From Oscillospiraceae bacterium (GTDB taxonomy: Bacteria > Bacillota > Clostridia > Oscillospirales > Ruminococcaceae): DNA of 64,000 bases. Every line of letters begins with the position of its first letter. Position 1 is the first letter of the stretch. The notes under the pieces were generated by a model. That model saw only the letters and a program-made list of their open reading frames with translations, was not told the DNA's origin and made no database searches. The translations under genes were made by a program, and so were the position numbers. Below, in pieces: positions 14,967-21,865 of the stretch. The stretch spans positions 1-64,000 of the forward strand of contig JAFUOD010000019.1 in the NCBI GenBank assembly GCA_017472735.1, given 5' to 3'.

Positions 14967-15473
14967 ATGCAAAGAATAATCATAATTGGGTGTTGCGGCT
15001 CGGGCAAGTCAACTCTTGCCGTTAAGCTTGCACAAAAGCTTTGCTTGCCGCTTGTACACCTTGACAGATTAAAGTTTTTCGGCAACTGGCAGGAGCGCTC
15101 AAAAGATGAGTTTAACAAGCTTTTGCTCGCCGAGCTTGAAAAGCCCCGCTGGATAATCGACGGCAACTATAACCGCACAATACCCTTAAGAATGGAATAT
15201 TGCGACACGGTGATATTTCTGGATTTCAAGAGGACTGCCTGCCTGTGGGGAGTTATAACACGCATTATCAAATATCACGGCAAGACCCGACCCGACATGG
15301 GCGGCAACTGTCCCGAAAGATTAGATTTCGAGTTTTTAAGGTTTGTTTGGGATTTTAAAACCAAGCACCGCAAACGCTATTTGGAAATGCTTGAAAACGC
15401 CATTGATAAGAAAGTTATTATTTTAAGAAACCGCAGACAGGTGAAGAAGTTTTTAAATGAGGTAGACAAATGA
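14967..15473 (+). CDS. P-loop nucleotide kinase, adenylate kinase-like (FlaR/topology-modulation type)
   Basis: 168 residues beginning MQRIIIIGCCGSGKSTLAV, a textbook Walker A. This is followed by LPLVHLDRLKFFGNWQER, WIIDGNYNRTIPLRMEYCDTVIFLD (Walker B-like) and an Arg-rich lid (RYLEMLENA to RNRRQVKKFL). This pattern matches the adenylate kinase-related family often annotated as DNA topology modulation protein; the true substrate is unknown. The ATG at 14967 has AAGGGAG about nine bases upstream. An upstream extension would read through the GC-rich element and is rejected. Its stop overlaps the next gene start by four bases (ATGA). Confidence 0.88.
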   Translation: MQRIIIIGCCGSGKSTLAVKLAQKLCLPLVHLDRLKFFGNWQERSKDEFNKLLLAELEKPRWIIDGNYNRTIPLRMEYCDTVIFLDFKRTACLWGVITRIIKYHGKTRPDMGGNCPERLDFEFLRFVWDFKTKHRKRYLEMLENAIDKKVIILRNRRQVKKFLNEVDK

Positions 15474-15826
15474 GAAAACTTATAGCAATTATTTTAACAG
15501 CAGTTTTAGCTCTGGCTCTTTCTGCTTGTGCTTCTTCAGAGCCAAAGCTTCGAGCATATGTTTATGAAACCGAAGAAGACGAGCTTATGCCACCAACAGT
15601 TACTTTGTTAGAGGATAACAGGTTCATGTTTGTGTTCTCGCCGATCAGCAGTTACATTGGCTTTGGCACATATGCAATAAACGAAGACGTACTGACGCTT
15701 ACCACCGACGACGGTGAATATGTATACATATTTGAAATAGCAAACGGAAAGCTTGTTTTCAATGCCGAGGACTCCAGCGAGATGACTTGGTTTGCCGAAA
15801 TCCCTGACGGCGCAGAGTTTAACTGA
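15470..15826 (+). CDS. Small lipoprotein (118 aa)
   Basis: The N-terminal signal peptide ends at the lipobox LSAC, so Cys19 would be the lipidated residue. The mature part of about 100 residues is beta-rich (TYAINEDVLTLTTDDGEYVYIFEI) and resembles the short lipocalin-like or copper-resistance-like beta domains of Firmicute lipoproteins, without a motif that fixes its role. Translationally coupled to the kinase by an ATGA overlap. A terminator follows 10 bases after the stop. Confidence 0.85.
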   Translation: MRKLIAIILTAVLALALSACASSEPKLRAYVYETEEDELMPPTVTLLEDNRFMFVFSPISSYIGFGTYAINEDVLTLTTDDGEYVYIFEIANGKLVFNAEDSSEMTWFAEIPDGAEFN

Positions 15827-15836
15827 ATATTATTTA

Positions 15837-15868
15837 ACCGTCAAGAGTGGGTCTCTTGGCGGTTTTTT
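15837..15868 (+). terminator. Terminator of the kinase-lipoprotein pair
   Basis: An 11-bp stem with one G-U pair (arms near ACCGTCAAGAG/CTCTTGGCGGT) followed by TTTTTTG. The T-tract abuts the putative spoVAD promoter. Confidence 0.85.
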
Positions 15869-15897
15869 GCATATTCCTTTCGTAACCGCACAAAATA
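15868..15897 (+). promoter_or_regulatory. Candidate sigma-G/F promoter of spoVAD
   Basis: TGCATA (15868-15873), 17-bp spacer, CAAAATA (15891-15897), close to the forespore sigma-G pattern (TGNATA, 17-18, CATACTA). It gives a short leader before the spoVAD ATG at 15932. spoVA genes are sigma-G-dependent in Bacillus subtilis. Confidence 0.5.
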
Positions 15898-15931
15898 GCC
15901 AAAATGGATATTTTAAGAAAGGGCGGATATT

Positions 15932-16945
15932 ATGGCTAAAAAACTTGGGCGTGCAACATGGCTTATGGATTCGTTTGTCAGCGTTTCGGCATTTGCCTCC
16001 TCGGCAGGAAAAAAGGAGAGTGAGGGGCCGTTTGGCAGTATCTTTGATTATGTTGACCCCGATGACCGATTCGGTCAGCAAAGCTTTGAAGAGGCAGAAT
16101 CGGCAATGCAGGGTTTAACCCTGCAAACAGCTATCGAAAAAAGGGGAATTAAGCCCGAAGAGATTGATATTTTGTTCGGAGGAGACCTTTTGAACCAGTG
16201 CATTGGCACAAGCTTTGCGCTTAAAGATTTCAGAGTGCCGTTTTTAGGTATTTACGGTGCGTGCTCAACTATTTCCGAGGGGTTGTTGCTTTCAAGCTTA
16301 TCTGTCGATTCGGGCATTGCCGAAAGGACAGCAAATATTACGTCCTCGCACTTTTGCACAGCAGAAAGGCAGTACCGTTTTCCGCTTGAATACGGGGGTC
16401 AGCGCACGCCTAACTCTCAGTGGACTGCTACTGCCTGCGGTGCAATAATCCTTGAAAAAGGGATCGAACCGCCGTTTATTAAGGCGGTAACCGTTGGCAC
16501 GATCGAGGATAAGGGAATTGTTGACGCAAACAACATGGGTGCCGCAATGGCGCCTGCGGCGTATTCAACCATCAAACAGTTTTTCGAGGATACGGGGCTT
16601 TTGCCTGACAGCTTTGATTTTATTGTAACGGGAGATTTGGGACTTGTCGGCTCACGCTTGCTGATTGAGCTTGCCGAGGCGGACGGAATCGACTTGCGTT
16701 CGAGGCATCTTGACTGCGGTAAAATGCTTTATGAAATTGACCGTCAGGACGTTCATGCAGGCGGCTCGGGCTGCGGGTGTGCGGCGAGTATGCTGTGCGG
16801 ACACTTCTTGCCCTCGTTAAAAAGCGGCAGGATGAAAAACATTTTGTTTGCGGCAACGGGCGCGCTTTTGTCGCCGACCTCGACCCAGCAGGGAAAATCG
16901 ATTCCGGGAATATCGCACCTTGCGTGGATCTCGGGCGAGGCGTAA
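15932..16945 (+). CDS. spoVAD: Stage V sporulation protein AD
   Basis: Part of the SpoVA channel of the spore inner membrane that takes up dipicolinic acid during sporulation and releases it at germination. SpoVAD has a thiolase fold and binds dipicolinate. Hallmarks seen: GRATWLMDSFVSVSAFASSA at the N-terminus, PFGSIFDYVDPDDRFGQQSFE, DILFGGDLLNQCIGTSFAL, GIYGACSTISEGLL, the HAGGSGCGCAA segment and the C-terminal SPTSTQQGKSIPGI. 337 residues, full length. GGGCGG lies ahead of the ATG. spoVAEb follows 26 bases later, but spoVAC, which usually precedes it, is not here. Confidence 0.96.
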   Translation: MAKKLGRATWLMDSFVSVSAFASSAGKKESEGPFGSIFDYVDPDDRFGQQSFEEAESAMQGLTLQTAIEKRGIKPEEIDILFGGDLLNQCIGTSFALKDFRVPFLGIYGACSTISEGLLLSSLSVDSGIAERTANITSSHFCTAERQYRFPLEYGGQRTPNSQWTATACGAIILEKGIEPPFIKAVTVGTIEDKGIVDANNMGAAMAPAAYSTIKQFFEDTGLLPDSFDFIVTGDLGLVGSRLLIELAEADGIDLRSRHLDCGKMLYEIDRQDVHAGGSGCGCAASMLCGHFLPSLKSGRMKNILFAATGALLSPTSTQQGKSIPGISHLAWISGEA

Positions 16946-16971
16946 GTTTAAGATTTATAGGAGGACTTGTG

Positions 16972-17328
16972 ATGCAATATTTGTGGGCGTTTTTGATTGG
17001 CGGTGCGTTTTGCACTATAGGCCAGGTTTTAATAGACAAAACCAAGCTTACCCCTGCACGAATTCTTGTTTTGTTTGTTGTTGTCGGCGTTGTTTTGGGC
17101 GGACTTGGCGTTTATGATTATATTAAAGACGTAGGCGGTGCAGGAGCGACGGTGCCGCTTACGGGCTTTGGCAATCTACTTTCTGAGGGCGTGCGCGAAG
17201 CGGTTGATGAGAAGGGGCTCTTGGGTGCCTTTACGGGCGGTCTTACTGCCTGTGCCGGCGGAGTAACAGCCGCAATGACGGCAGCGCTTGTGGCGGCATT
17301 GTTGTTCCGTTCAAAAAGCAAGGCGTAA
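16972..17328 (+). CDS. spoVAE: Stage V sporulation protein AE (SpoVAEb)
   Basis: A 118-residue membrane protein of the SpoVA dipicolinate channel, with about three to four hydrophobic segments (YLWAFLIGGAFCTIGQVLI, ILVLFVVVGVVLGGLGVY, GGLTACAGGVTAAMTAALVA). The loop DYIKDVGGAGATVPLTGFG is characteristic. AGGAGG lies seven bases ahead of the ATG. An in-frame extension into spoVAD is not supported. Last gene of the spoVAD-spoVAE pair. A GC-rich cloverleaf element follows 10 bases after the stop. Confidence 0.94.
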   Translation: MQYLWAFLIGGAFCTIGQVLIDKTKLTPARILVLFVVVGVVLGGLGVYDYIKDVGGAGATVPLTGFGNLLSEGVREAVDEKGLLGAFTGGLTACAGGVTAAMTAALVAALLFRSKSKA

Positions 17329-17338
17329 GCGGCAAGTG

Positions 17339-17447
17339 TGCTGCGGGCGCAGCCCCGCCCTGCCTGCGGCAGGGCGTCCCCGAGCGCCGCAGGCGCTCGG
17401 GGCAGTCGGGCGACGAAGCCGCCCGACCGGCTGCGCCTCATGCAGCA
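17339..17447. repeat. GC-rich cloverleaf-like intergenic element 5
   Basis: Outer arms TGCTGC/GCAGCA and GGCGCAGCC (17346-17354)/GGCTGCGCC (17429-17437) enclose three hairpins: CGCCCTGCC-TGC-GGCAGGGCG, an 11-bp stem with a GCA loop (17378-17402), and GTCGGGC/GCCCGAC (17405-17427). It lies in the convergent gap after spoVAE. The outer stem is the same sequence as that of the element at 20712-20833. Confidence 0.85.
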
Positions 17448-17473
17448 AACGTCAAAAAAGCGCTTTGTTACAT

Positions 17474-17509
17474 AAAAAGCAAGCCCCCGACAGCCTTGCG
17501 GGAGCTTGC
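17474..17509 (-). terminator. Terminator of the MATE gene
   Basis: On the minus strand, hairpin arms GCAAGC..CCCG/CGGG..GCTTGC are followed by TTTTTATG. Confidence 0.8.
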
Positions 17510-17522
17510 ATCAAGCTTTAAG

Positions 17523-18938
17523 TTATACGGTTTGTTCGTCGTTAAAGGTCAAAGCCTCGCAACTTGCCTGCTTGCATATGTTTCGGTAATGGAACGCAAA
17601 GCAGAGTGTATGTGTCAGCGTTGCGGCTATCCACGAAATAGGATAGGAGATAAACAGCATAATAAAGCATTGCTCGGTGGTGTGCCCTGCTGCTTTATAT
17701 GTATTGAACACCGTAAATATCCACAAAATTCTAAAGCCGCATACACACGCAATAGATACGATCGTAGGTGTAATCGAATGTCCGATTCCTCTAAGCATGC
17801 CAACCATAACATCCATCGTGCCGCACAAAAAGTATGTTAGGGCAATAACGCTCATTCTTAAAACGCCAAACTCTATTTCGATAGGGTTATCTGTATATAT
17901 AGACAAAAGCGCAGGCGCAAAAATTCTGCACAACGCACCCATGACAAACCCAACAGTTGCAACAAGCCCCATGCATTCTAAGCAAACGGTCTTAATTCGC
18001 TTATATTGCTTTGCGCCATAGTTCTGGCTTGTGAAGGTTATCGCCGCCTGATGGAGCGAGTTCATCGCAACATAAATAAATCCTTCAATATTTCCTGCGG
18101 CACCGCTGCCAGCCATAACCTCAGAGCCGAAGCCGTTAACCGAGGACTGGATAATTACGTTAGAGATAGAAAACAGCGAGCCCTGAATACCGGCAGGCAA
18201 ACCAACGGCAATTATTCTCAGCAGCTTGTCTTTGTGAATCTTTATTTTGGAAATATAAAGCTTAATGGGCCCCTCCGACTTGATAAGACACCTGATGACT
18301 AAAAATGCTGAGATCGCCTGTGAGATTATTGTTGCCAAAGCAACACCTGCAACATCCATGTGAAAGACAATAACAAAAATAAGGTTTAAAACAACATTCA
18401 TTATGCCCGAGAATGTTAAATAATAAAGAGGTCTTTTTGTGTCTCCTACTGCACGCATAATTGCCGCACCGAAGTTATAAAGCATGTTTACAGGCATACC
18501 CAAAAAGAAGATCTTAACATAAAGCGCCGAAAGGTCAATAACGTTTTCGGGCGAGTCCATAAGTCTTAACAAGCTTTTCGAGGCAAAAAAGCCGAATGCG
18601 CCAACAATAACACCGCTTATAAGTGCAACGGCAATCGCAGTGTGCAAGGCTTCACTTACGTCCTTATATCTGCCTGCGCCAAAGTTTTGTGCAACGACTA
18701 CCGACGCACCTACGGAAAAGCCCATGAACATGTTTACAATAAGGTTTATAAGCGCTCCTGTCGAGGTTACGGCGGCAAGCGAGTTGTCGCTGGCAAACTG
18801 ACCTACAACAATAATGTCGGCAGCGTTATATAAAAGCTGCAAAGTGCCTGTTAAAAGCAGCGGCAGGGTAAATTTAAGAATATTCCCCAATATCGGCCCG
18901 CGGGTCATATCCATTGAATTCTTTACGGTGGTATTCAA
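17523..18938 (-). CDS. MATE-family efflux transporter
   Basis: 471 residues with 12 predicted membrane helices in two homologous halves. The N-terminal half has GNILKFTLPLLLTGTLQLLYNAADIIVVGQF and the second half has LRIIAVGLPAGIQGSLFSISNVIIQ, the MATE repeat pattern (written here in two overlapping parts of the helix). Cation-driven export of drugs or metabolites is expected; the substrate is not inferable. The start appears to be TTG with AAGGAAG seven bases ahead; an ATG eight codons later is possible but lacks a clear SD. Own promoter and terminator. Confidence 0.9.
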   Translation of the reverse strand: MNTTVKNSMDMTRGPILGNILKFTLPLLLTGTLQLLYNAADIIVVGQFASDNSLAAVTSTGALINLIVNMFMGFSVGASVVVAQNFGAGRYKDVSEALHTAIAVALISGVIVGAFGFFASKSLLRLMDSPENVIDLSALYVKIFFLGMPVNMLYNFGAAIMRAVGDTKRPLYYLTFSGIMNVVLNLIFVIVFHMDVAGVALATIISQAISAFLVIRCLIKSEGPIKLYISKIKIHKDKLLRIIAVGLPAGIQGSLFSISNVIIQSSVNGFGSEVMAGSGAAGNIEGFIYVAMNSLHQAAITFTSQNYGAKQYKRIKTVCLECMGLVATVGFVMGALCRIFAPALLSIYTDNPIEIEFGVLRMSVIALTYFLCGTMDVMVGMLRGIGHSITPTIVSIACVCGFRILWIFTVFNTYKAAGHTTEQCFIMLFISYPISWIAATLTHTLCFAFHYRNICKQASCEALTFNDEQTV

Positions 18939-18975
18939 AATTGCACTTCCTTTTGCTGATAATACATTAAAATAT

Positions 18976-19004
18976 ATTCTACTCCTTTATTTAGCCGATT
19001 TCAA
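18976..19004 (-). promoter_or_regulatory. Sigma-A promoter of the MATE gene
   Basis: On the minus strand, -35 TTGAAA, 17-bp spacer, -10 TAGAAT. Confidence 0.65.
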
Positions 19005-19090
19005 TAGGTTTTTAAAAGATTTTCTATTTCGCAAAATGCTCAAAGCGATTCTAAGTTATTTGTAGAATATGACGATATTAAAAACATTCA

Positions 19091-19119
19091 TTGACAAAAC
19101 TAACACTCTATTTTATTAT
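19091..19119 (+). promoter_or_regulatory. Sigma-A promoter of the GH26-like gene
   Basis: -35 TTGACA (19091-19096), 17-bp spacer, -10 TATTAT (19114-19119). Confidence 0.8.
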
Positions 19120-19175
19120 GAATATAGCCGTAAAACGGCAAAGCTTCTTTAATTTTTGTTGGAGGATATGAAAAT

Positions 19176-20633
19176 ATGAAAGAAATGAAAATATATTCGT
19201 TACATATGGGCGAGGCTATCTGTTCACTCGACTTGGGCGACGGCTCTGAGCGAGGCGAATATGTAAACCAAGATTACATTTTAAACAAGCTTGGCAGACC
19301 TCATCGCGGCATTAACTTAATGTATTGCTACTATCCCTTAGATGAAGGTTGGCCTGCACGTGCCTCTGAGGCTTTTGAAGCAACCGACAAAACCAACGCT
19401 TGGGCTTACCCTTATGACGATTATTTCCCTTATAAGGGCGGACTTAACGGCGATAAGAACGACCCTGTTTTTGAGCAGTTCCGTGACATTCGCCGCCACG
19501 GACAGGATTTGGTGTTTACCCTCACCATCGACCCTCATGTAAGCGACGAGCATTTAATTGCAATTGCAAACGATCTTAAACCATATGGCAGAGTTTTAAT
19601 GAGGATCAATCACGAAGCAACAGGTTCCTGGTTCTCGTTTAACAAAAGGTGCACTTACCAAGAGGTTGCAGATTTCTTCTGCCGCTTCCACGATATTATT
19701 CACGAGCATGCACCCAACGTTAAAACCATTCTTTGTATTGGCGGCATTGAATGGGACGGTGCCGAAAAGATCGTTATGGAAGACATTTTTGCCGAGGCAG
19801 TAAGAAAGACAGATATCTTCTCGGTTGATAAATACATGGCGCTTCATTGGGGCTGGCCTAACGACGTGGCCGAGAAGGATTCGCCCGTAAAGAGCTATAA
19901 ATATGACGGTGCCGAGGCTGTTTACAGACAAACAAAAGCCTCTTACTTTAGGTTTAAAGAGATTTGTGACGGTAAAGACAAGCCGATGGTAATGAGCGAA
20001 TTCAACGCCGACGGCGACGTTACCGGTCCTTATGACCAATGCAAGGTTATTAAGCACTTCTGCGATAAGATTATTGAGGACGACGCTAAGTGGTTCTCGG
20101 GCTTCACCTTCTATCAGTTCCGTGACAGAGGCAGACTTGGCCTTGAATGGCAAGACCCCAACAACTCCGATGTCGGTATTGAACTGCCTGCCCTTGCGAC
20201 ATATAAAGAGATCTTGAACAACGAATGGTTTATGCCAAAGATGGATATCGGCTCTGAATTAAGCTTGCCTGCAACACTTCGCTGGGGCGGTGCCGAGGAC
20301 GCCGAAGGCTTGGCAATACCCGTTACGGTAGAAAAAGACCCTGTTTTTTGCGAGCTTACATTCGATGATGACGATGATTCGAACCTTATGATCGAGTTTG
20401 CCGGCAGATGGTTCTATAAGTCTCCTAAGGCAAGATTCATTGACCTTATGCCTGCATTCTTTGACAAGAAGCTTGACGGCGCGACTGACTATACTCTTAA
20501 GATCTTCGCTCCTCCTGCATCGGGCGAGAACGACCTTAGCATTGAAGACGGCGATGTTAACACATATACCGTTATCAAGTCGCTTCCCAAGCTTCGATTA
20601 AGATATGAGGCGGTTATACCTTATTCCAACTGA
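19176..20633 (+). CDS. GH26-like (clan A) glycoside hydrolase, cytosolic
   Basis: 485 residues, no signal peptide. The segment RVLMRINHEATGSWFSF carries the Arg-x-x-His-Glu pattern of the GH26 mannanase acid/base (Glu near residue 147). MVMSEFNADGD supplies a plausible nucleophile Glu near 274, and a Trp/Tyr-rich substrate face (ALHWGWPND, GFTFYQFRDRG) is visible. The C-terminal 130 residues look like a beta-sandwich extension. GH26 members cleave beta-mannans or mixed-linkage glucans. Cytosolic location implies action on imported oligosaccharides. GGAGG precedes the ATG by ten bases. Assignment to GH26 rather than a sister clan-A family is by motif only. Confidence 0.8.
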   Translation: MKEMKIYSLHMGEAICSLDLGDGSERGEYVNQDYILNKLGRPHRGINLMYCYYPLDEGWPARASEAFEATDKTNAWAYPYDDYFPYKGGLNGDKNDPVFEQFRDIRRHGQDLVFTLTIDPHVSDEHLIAIANDLKPYGRVLMRINHEATGSWFSFNKRCTYQEVADFFCRFHDIIHEHAPNVKTILCIGGIEWDGAEKIVMEDIFAEAVRKTDIFSVDKYMALHWGWPNDVAEKDSPVKSYKYDGAEAVYRQTKASYFRFKEICDGKDKPMVMSEFNADGDVTGPYDQCKVIKHFCDKIIEDDAKWFSGFTFYQFRDRGRLGLEWQDPNNSDVGIELPALATYKEILNNEWFMPKMDIGSELSLPATLRWGGAEDAEGLAIPVTVEKDPVFCELTFDDDDDSNLMIEFAGRWFYKSPKARFIDLMPAFFDKKLDGATDYTLKIFAPPASGENDLSIEDGDVNTYTVIKSLPKLRLRYEAVIPYSN

Positions 20634-20641
20634 TAAAACAA

Positions 20642-20683
20642 AGCGCCTGCTCCGAATTTTTGGGGCAGGTGCTGCTGTTTTTT
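20642..20683 (+). terminator. Terminator of the GH26-like gene
   Basis: Stem AGCGCCTGC/GCAGGTGCT with one G-U pair, followed shortly by GTTTTTTAAAA. Confidence 0.8.
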
Positions 20684-20711
20684 AAAATATGGTTTTGTCA
20701 GGCAGAACAGA

Positions 20712-20833
20712 GTGCGAGGGCGCAGCCCCACCCGCGGCACGGAACGTGCCGCGGGTGCCCCGCGCTTCGCGCGGGGTCGTCCCCAGCCCCCGACGCAGTC
20801 GGGGGGCTGGGGACAGGGCTGCGCCTTACGCAC
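20712..20833. repeat. GC-rich cloverleaf-like intergenic element 6
   Basis: Outer arms GTGCG/CGCAC and GGGCGCAGCC (20718-20727)/GGCTGCGCC (20817-20825) enclose three strong hairpins: 12 bp with loop GGAAC (20729-20757), CCCCGCGC-TTC-GCGCGGGG (20758-20776) and 13 bp (20779-20814). It fills the convergent gap between the GH26-like gene and sodC. Confidence 0.88.
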
Positions 20834-20845
20834 ACATCAAAAGCA

Positions 20846-21352
20846 TCAGCAGCTGCGAGACCCGCTGCTTTTTATAATTCCACACATGATTTTCGAACCT
20901 GCGTTGCCCGATGGCTGCGAGGTAAAATCGTCTACGCCGTCGTGAACAATAACTGTTTTACCGATGATCTCCTCGATCATAAACCTGTTTGTTAAAAATA
21001 CCGATACTGCTAAACCGCAGTTCGAGAATAAGGGCGGCAGGTCGCCTGCATGGTGTGGATGCCGGCACCCCTCGGGGTTATAGTGCGTCAGCGCATTGGC
21101 AAAGGGGTCTGTTTGGTTGCCCGAGCATTCACCGCCCTCGTGAATGTGAAAAGCAAAAATGCGTGACGAGCACATATCATCACTCTCGGGCAGCCCCATT
21201 ATTTTTGCGGCAACCAGAACACCGTGCCGAGAGCTGTAAAAGTTCACTCTGCCCATGGCATTAGCGTGTGCTTCGTCGCCGGTAACGAGAGCATAGGCGT
21301 CGGGGCGGCGGTTAAGTATGTTTACTATGTCGTTAAAGTTAAAACAATGCAT
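20846..21352 (-). CDS. Cu/Zn superoxide dismutase family protein
   Basis: 168 residues matching the Cu/Zn SOD fold: IFAFHIHEGGECSG (copper His-x-His and a disulfide Cys), THYNPEGCRHPHHAGDLPPL (bridging His and zinc ligands) and GKTVIVHDGVDDFTSQPSGN (last copper His), then SKIMCGII (disulfide partner). It would dismutate superoxide. Unlike most bacterial SodC it has no signal peptide, so it should be cytosolic. AAAGGTG lies five bases before the ATG. Transcribed alone, convergent with the GH26-like gene. The gene symbol is left open because the cytosolic clostridial type is distinct from exported SodC. Confidence 0.9.
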   Translation of the reverse strand: MHCFNFNDIVNILNRRPDAYALVTGDEAHANAMGRVNFYSSRHGVLVAAKIMGLPESDDMCSSRIFAFHIHEGGECSGNQTDPFANALTHYNPEGCRHPHHAGDLPPLFSNCGLAVSVFLTNRFMIEEIIGKTVIVHDGVDDFTSQPSGNAGSKIMCGIIKSSGSRSC

Positions 21353-21475
21353 GGGTTCACCTTTCGTATTTCGTTGAATTTATTATGTTATTAATCACTA
21401 TATGCCGCACATTACATGTCGGTGACAACAAGTTATGCCGTGGAAAAATTTTTGAGATTTTTTTGAACTTACCTC

Positions 21476-21504
21476 TTGACAAAACCGATGTGAAGCGTTA
21501 CTAT
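21476..21504 (+). promoter_or_regulatory. Sigma-A promoter of the metY operon
   Basis: -35 TTGACA (21476-21481), 17-bp spacer, -10 TACTAT (21499-21504). It gives a leader of about 350 bases before metY. Confidence 0.8.
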
Positions 21505-21538
21505 ATTAACATCCTAAATTAAACGAAAGGAGAACAGC

Positions 21539-21664
21539 ATGATGAAAAAGGCAATTACTGCAGCAACAATGACTTCGATGATGTGCATGTGGACTTACTC
21601 TATGTGCATAATTTGTGATGCGCCTTTTTCCGATATGTTCTCAGATGCAAGTAAAAAATGTTGA
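21539..21664 (+). CDS. Putative Met/Cys-rich leader peptide of the met operon (41 aa)
   Basis: A short ORF with a good SD (AAGGAG, six bases before ATG) lying between the operon promoter and a terminator. Of 41 codons, eight are Met and four are Cys, including the cluster MMCMW at residues 14-18 and a final Cys before the stop. No homologue is recognised. Position and composition suggest a leader peptide whose translation senses charged tRNA-Met or tRNA-Cys, in the manner of amino-acid operon attenuation. A small membrane-active protein is the alternative (MTSMMCMWTYSMCIIC is fairly hydrophobic). No clear antiterminator pairing was found by eye. Confidence 0.6.
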   Translation: MMKKAITAATMTSMMCMWTYSMCIICDAPFSDMFSDASKKC

Positions 21665-21694
21665 TATTGATATCAGCAAATTAATTGCTTTTTT

Positions 21695-21728
21695 AACGAG
21701 AGACTTTATCGGAAGTCTTTCGTTTTTT
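21695..21728 (+). terminator. Attenuator-like terminator in the met operon leader
   Basis: A 12-bp stem with one G-U pair, arms 21695-21706 and 21713-21724 (AACGAGAGACTT and partner), followed by TTTTTTGTTT. It sits 31 bases after the leader-peptide stop and 138 bases before metY, so it must be conditionally read through. Confidence 0.8.
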
Positions 21729-21748
21729 GTTTAAGGAGGGTTATTTAC

Positions 21749-21808
21749 ATGCAAAAGTTTTTTAAAGAACTTTTAAGAGAAAATTTCCGCTTCGGACGAA
21801 TGTGTTAA
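21749..21808 (+). CDS. Second short leader ORF ending Met-Cys-stop (19 aa)
   Basis: Directly after the terminator, AAGGAGGG and an eight-base gap lead into a 19-codon ORF rich in basic and aromatic residues (FFKELLRENFRFGRMC). It ends Met-Cys-stop 57 bases ahead of metY. The SD is stronger than that of metY itself. It may be a translational-control uORF; it is too short to have a recognisable family. Confidence 0.55.
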   Translation: MQKFFKELLRENFRFGRMC

Positions 21809-21865
21809 TAATATGCGGTAAACCATTATTATTAAACATTTTGTTAACGAAAGGAAATTAAAACT

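Noticed and set aside
17429..17522. GC-rich element 5 as the terminator of spoVAE
   Set aside because: Its hairpins are not followed by a T-tract. The real terminator nearby (17474-17509) belongs to the convergent MATE gene.
21505..21865. SAM riboswitch or T-box in the metY leader
   Set aside because: None of the conserved core motifs (SAM-I kink-turn and pseudoknot words, T-box bulge) was found. The terminator and small ORFs explain the leader better.
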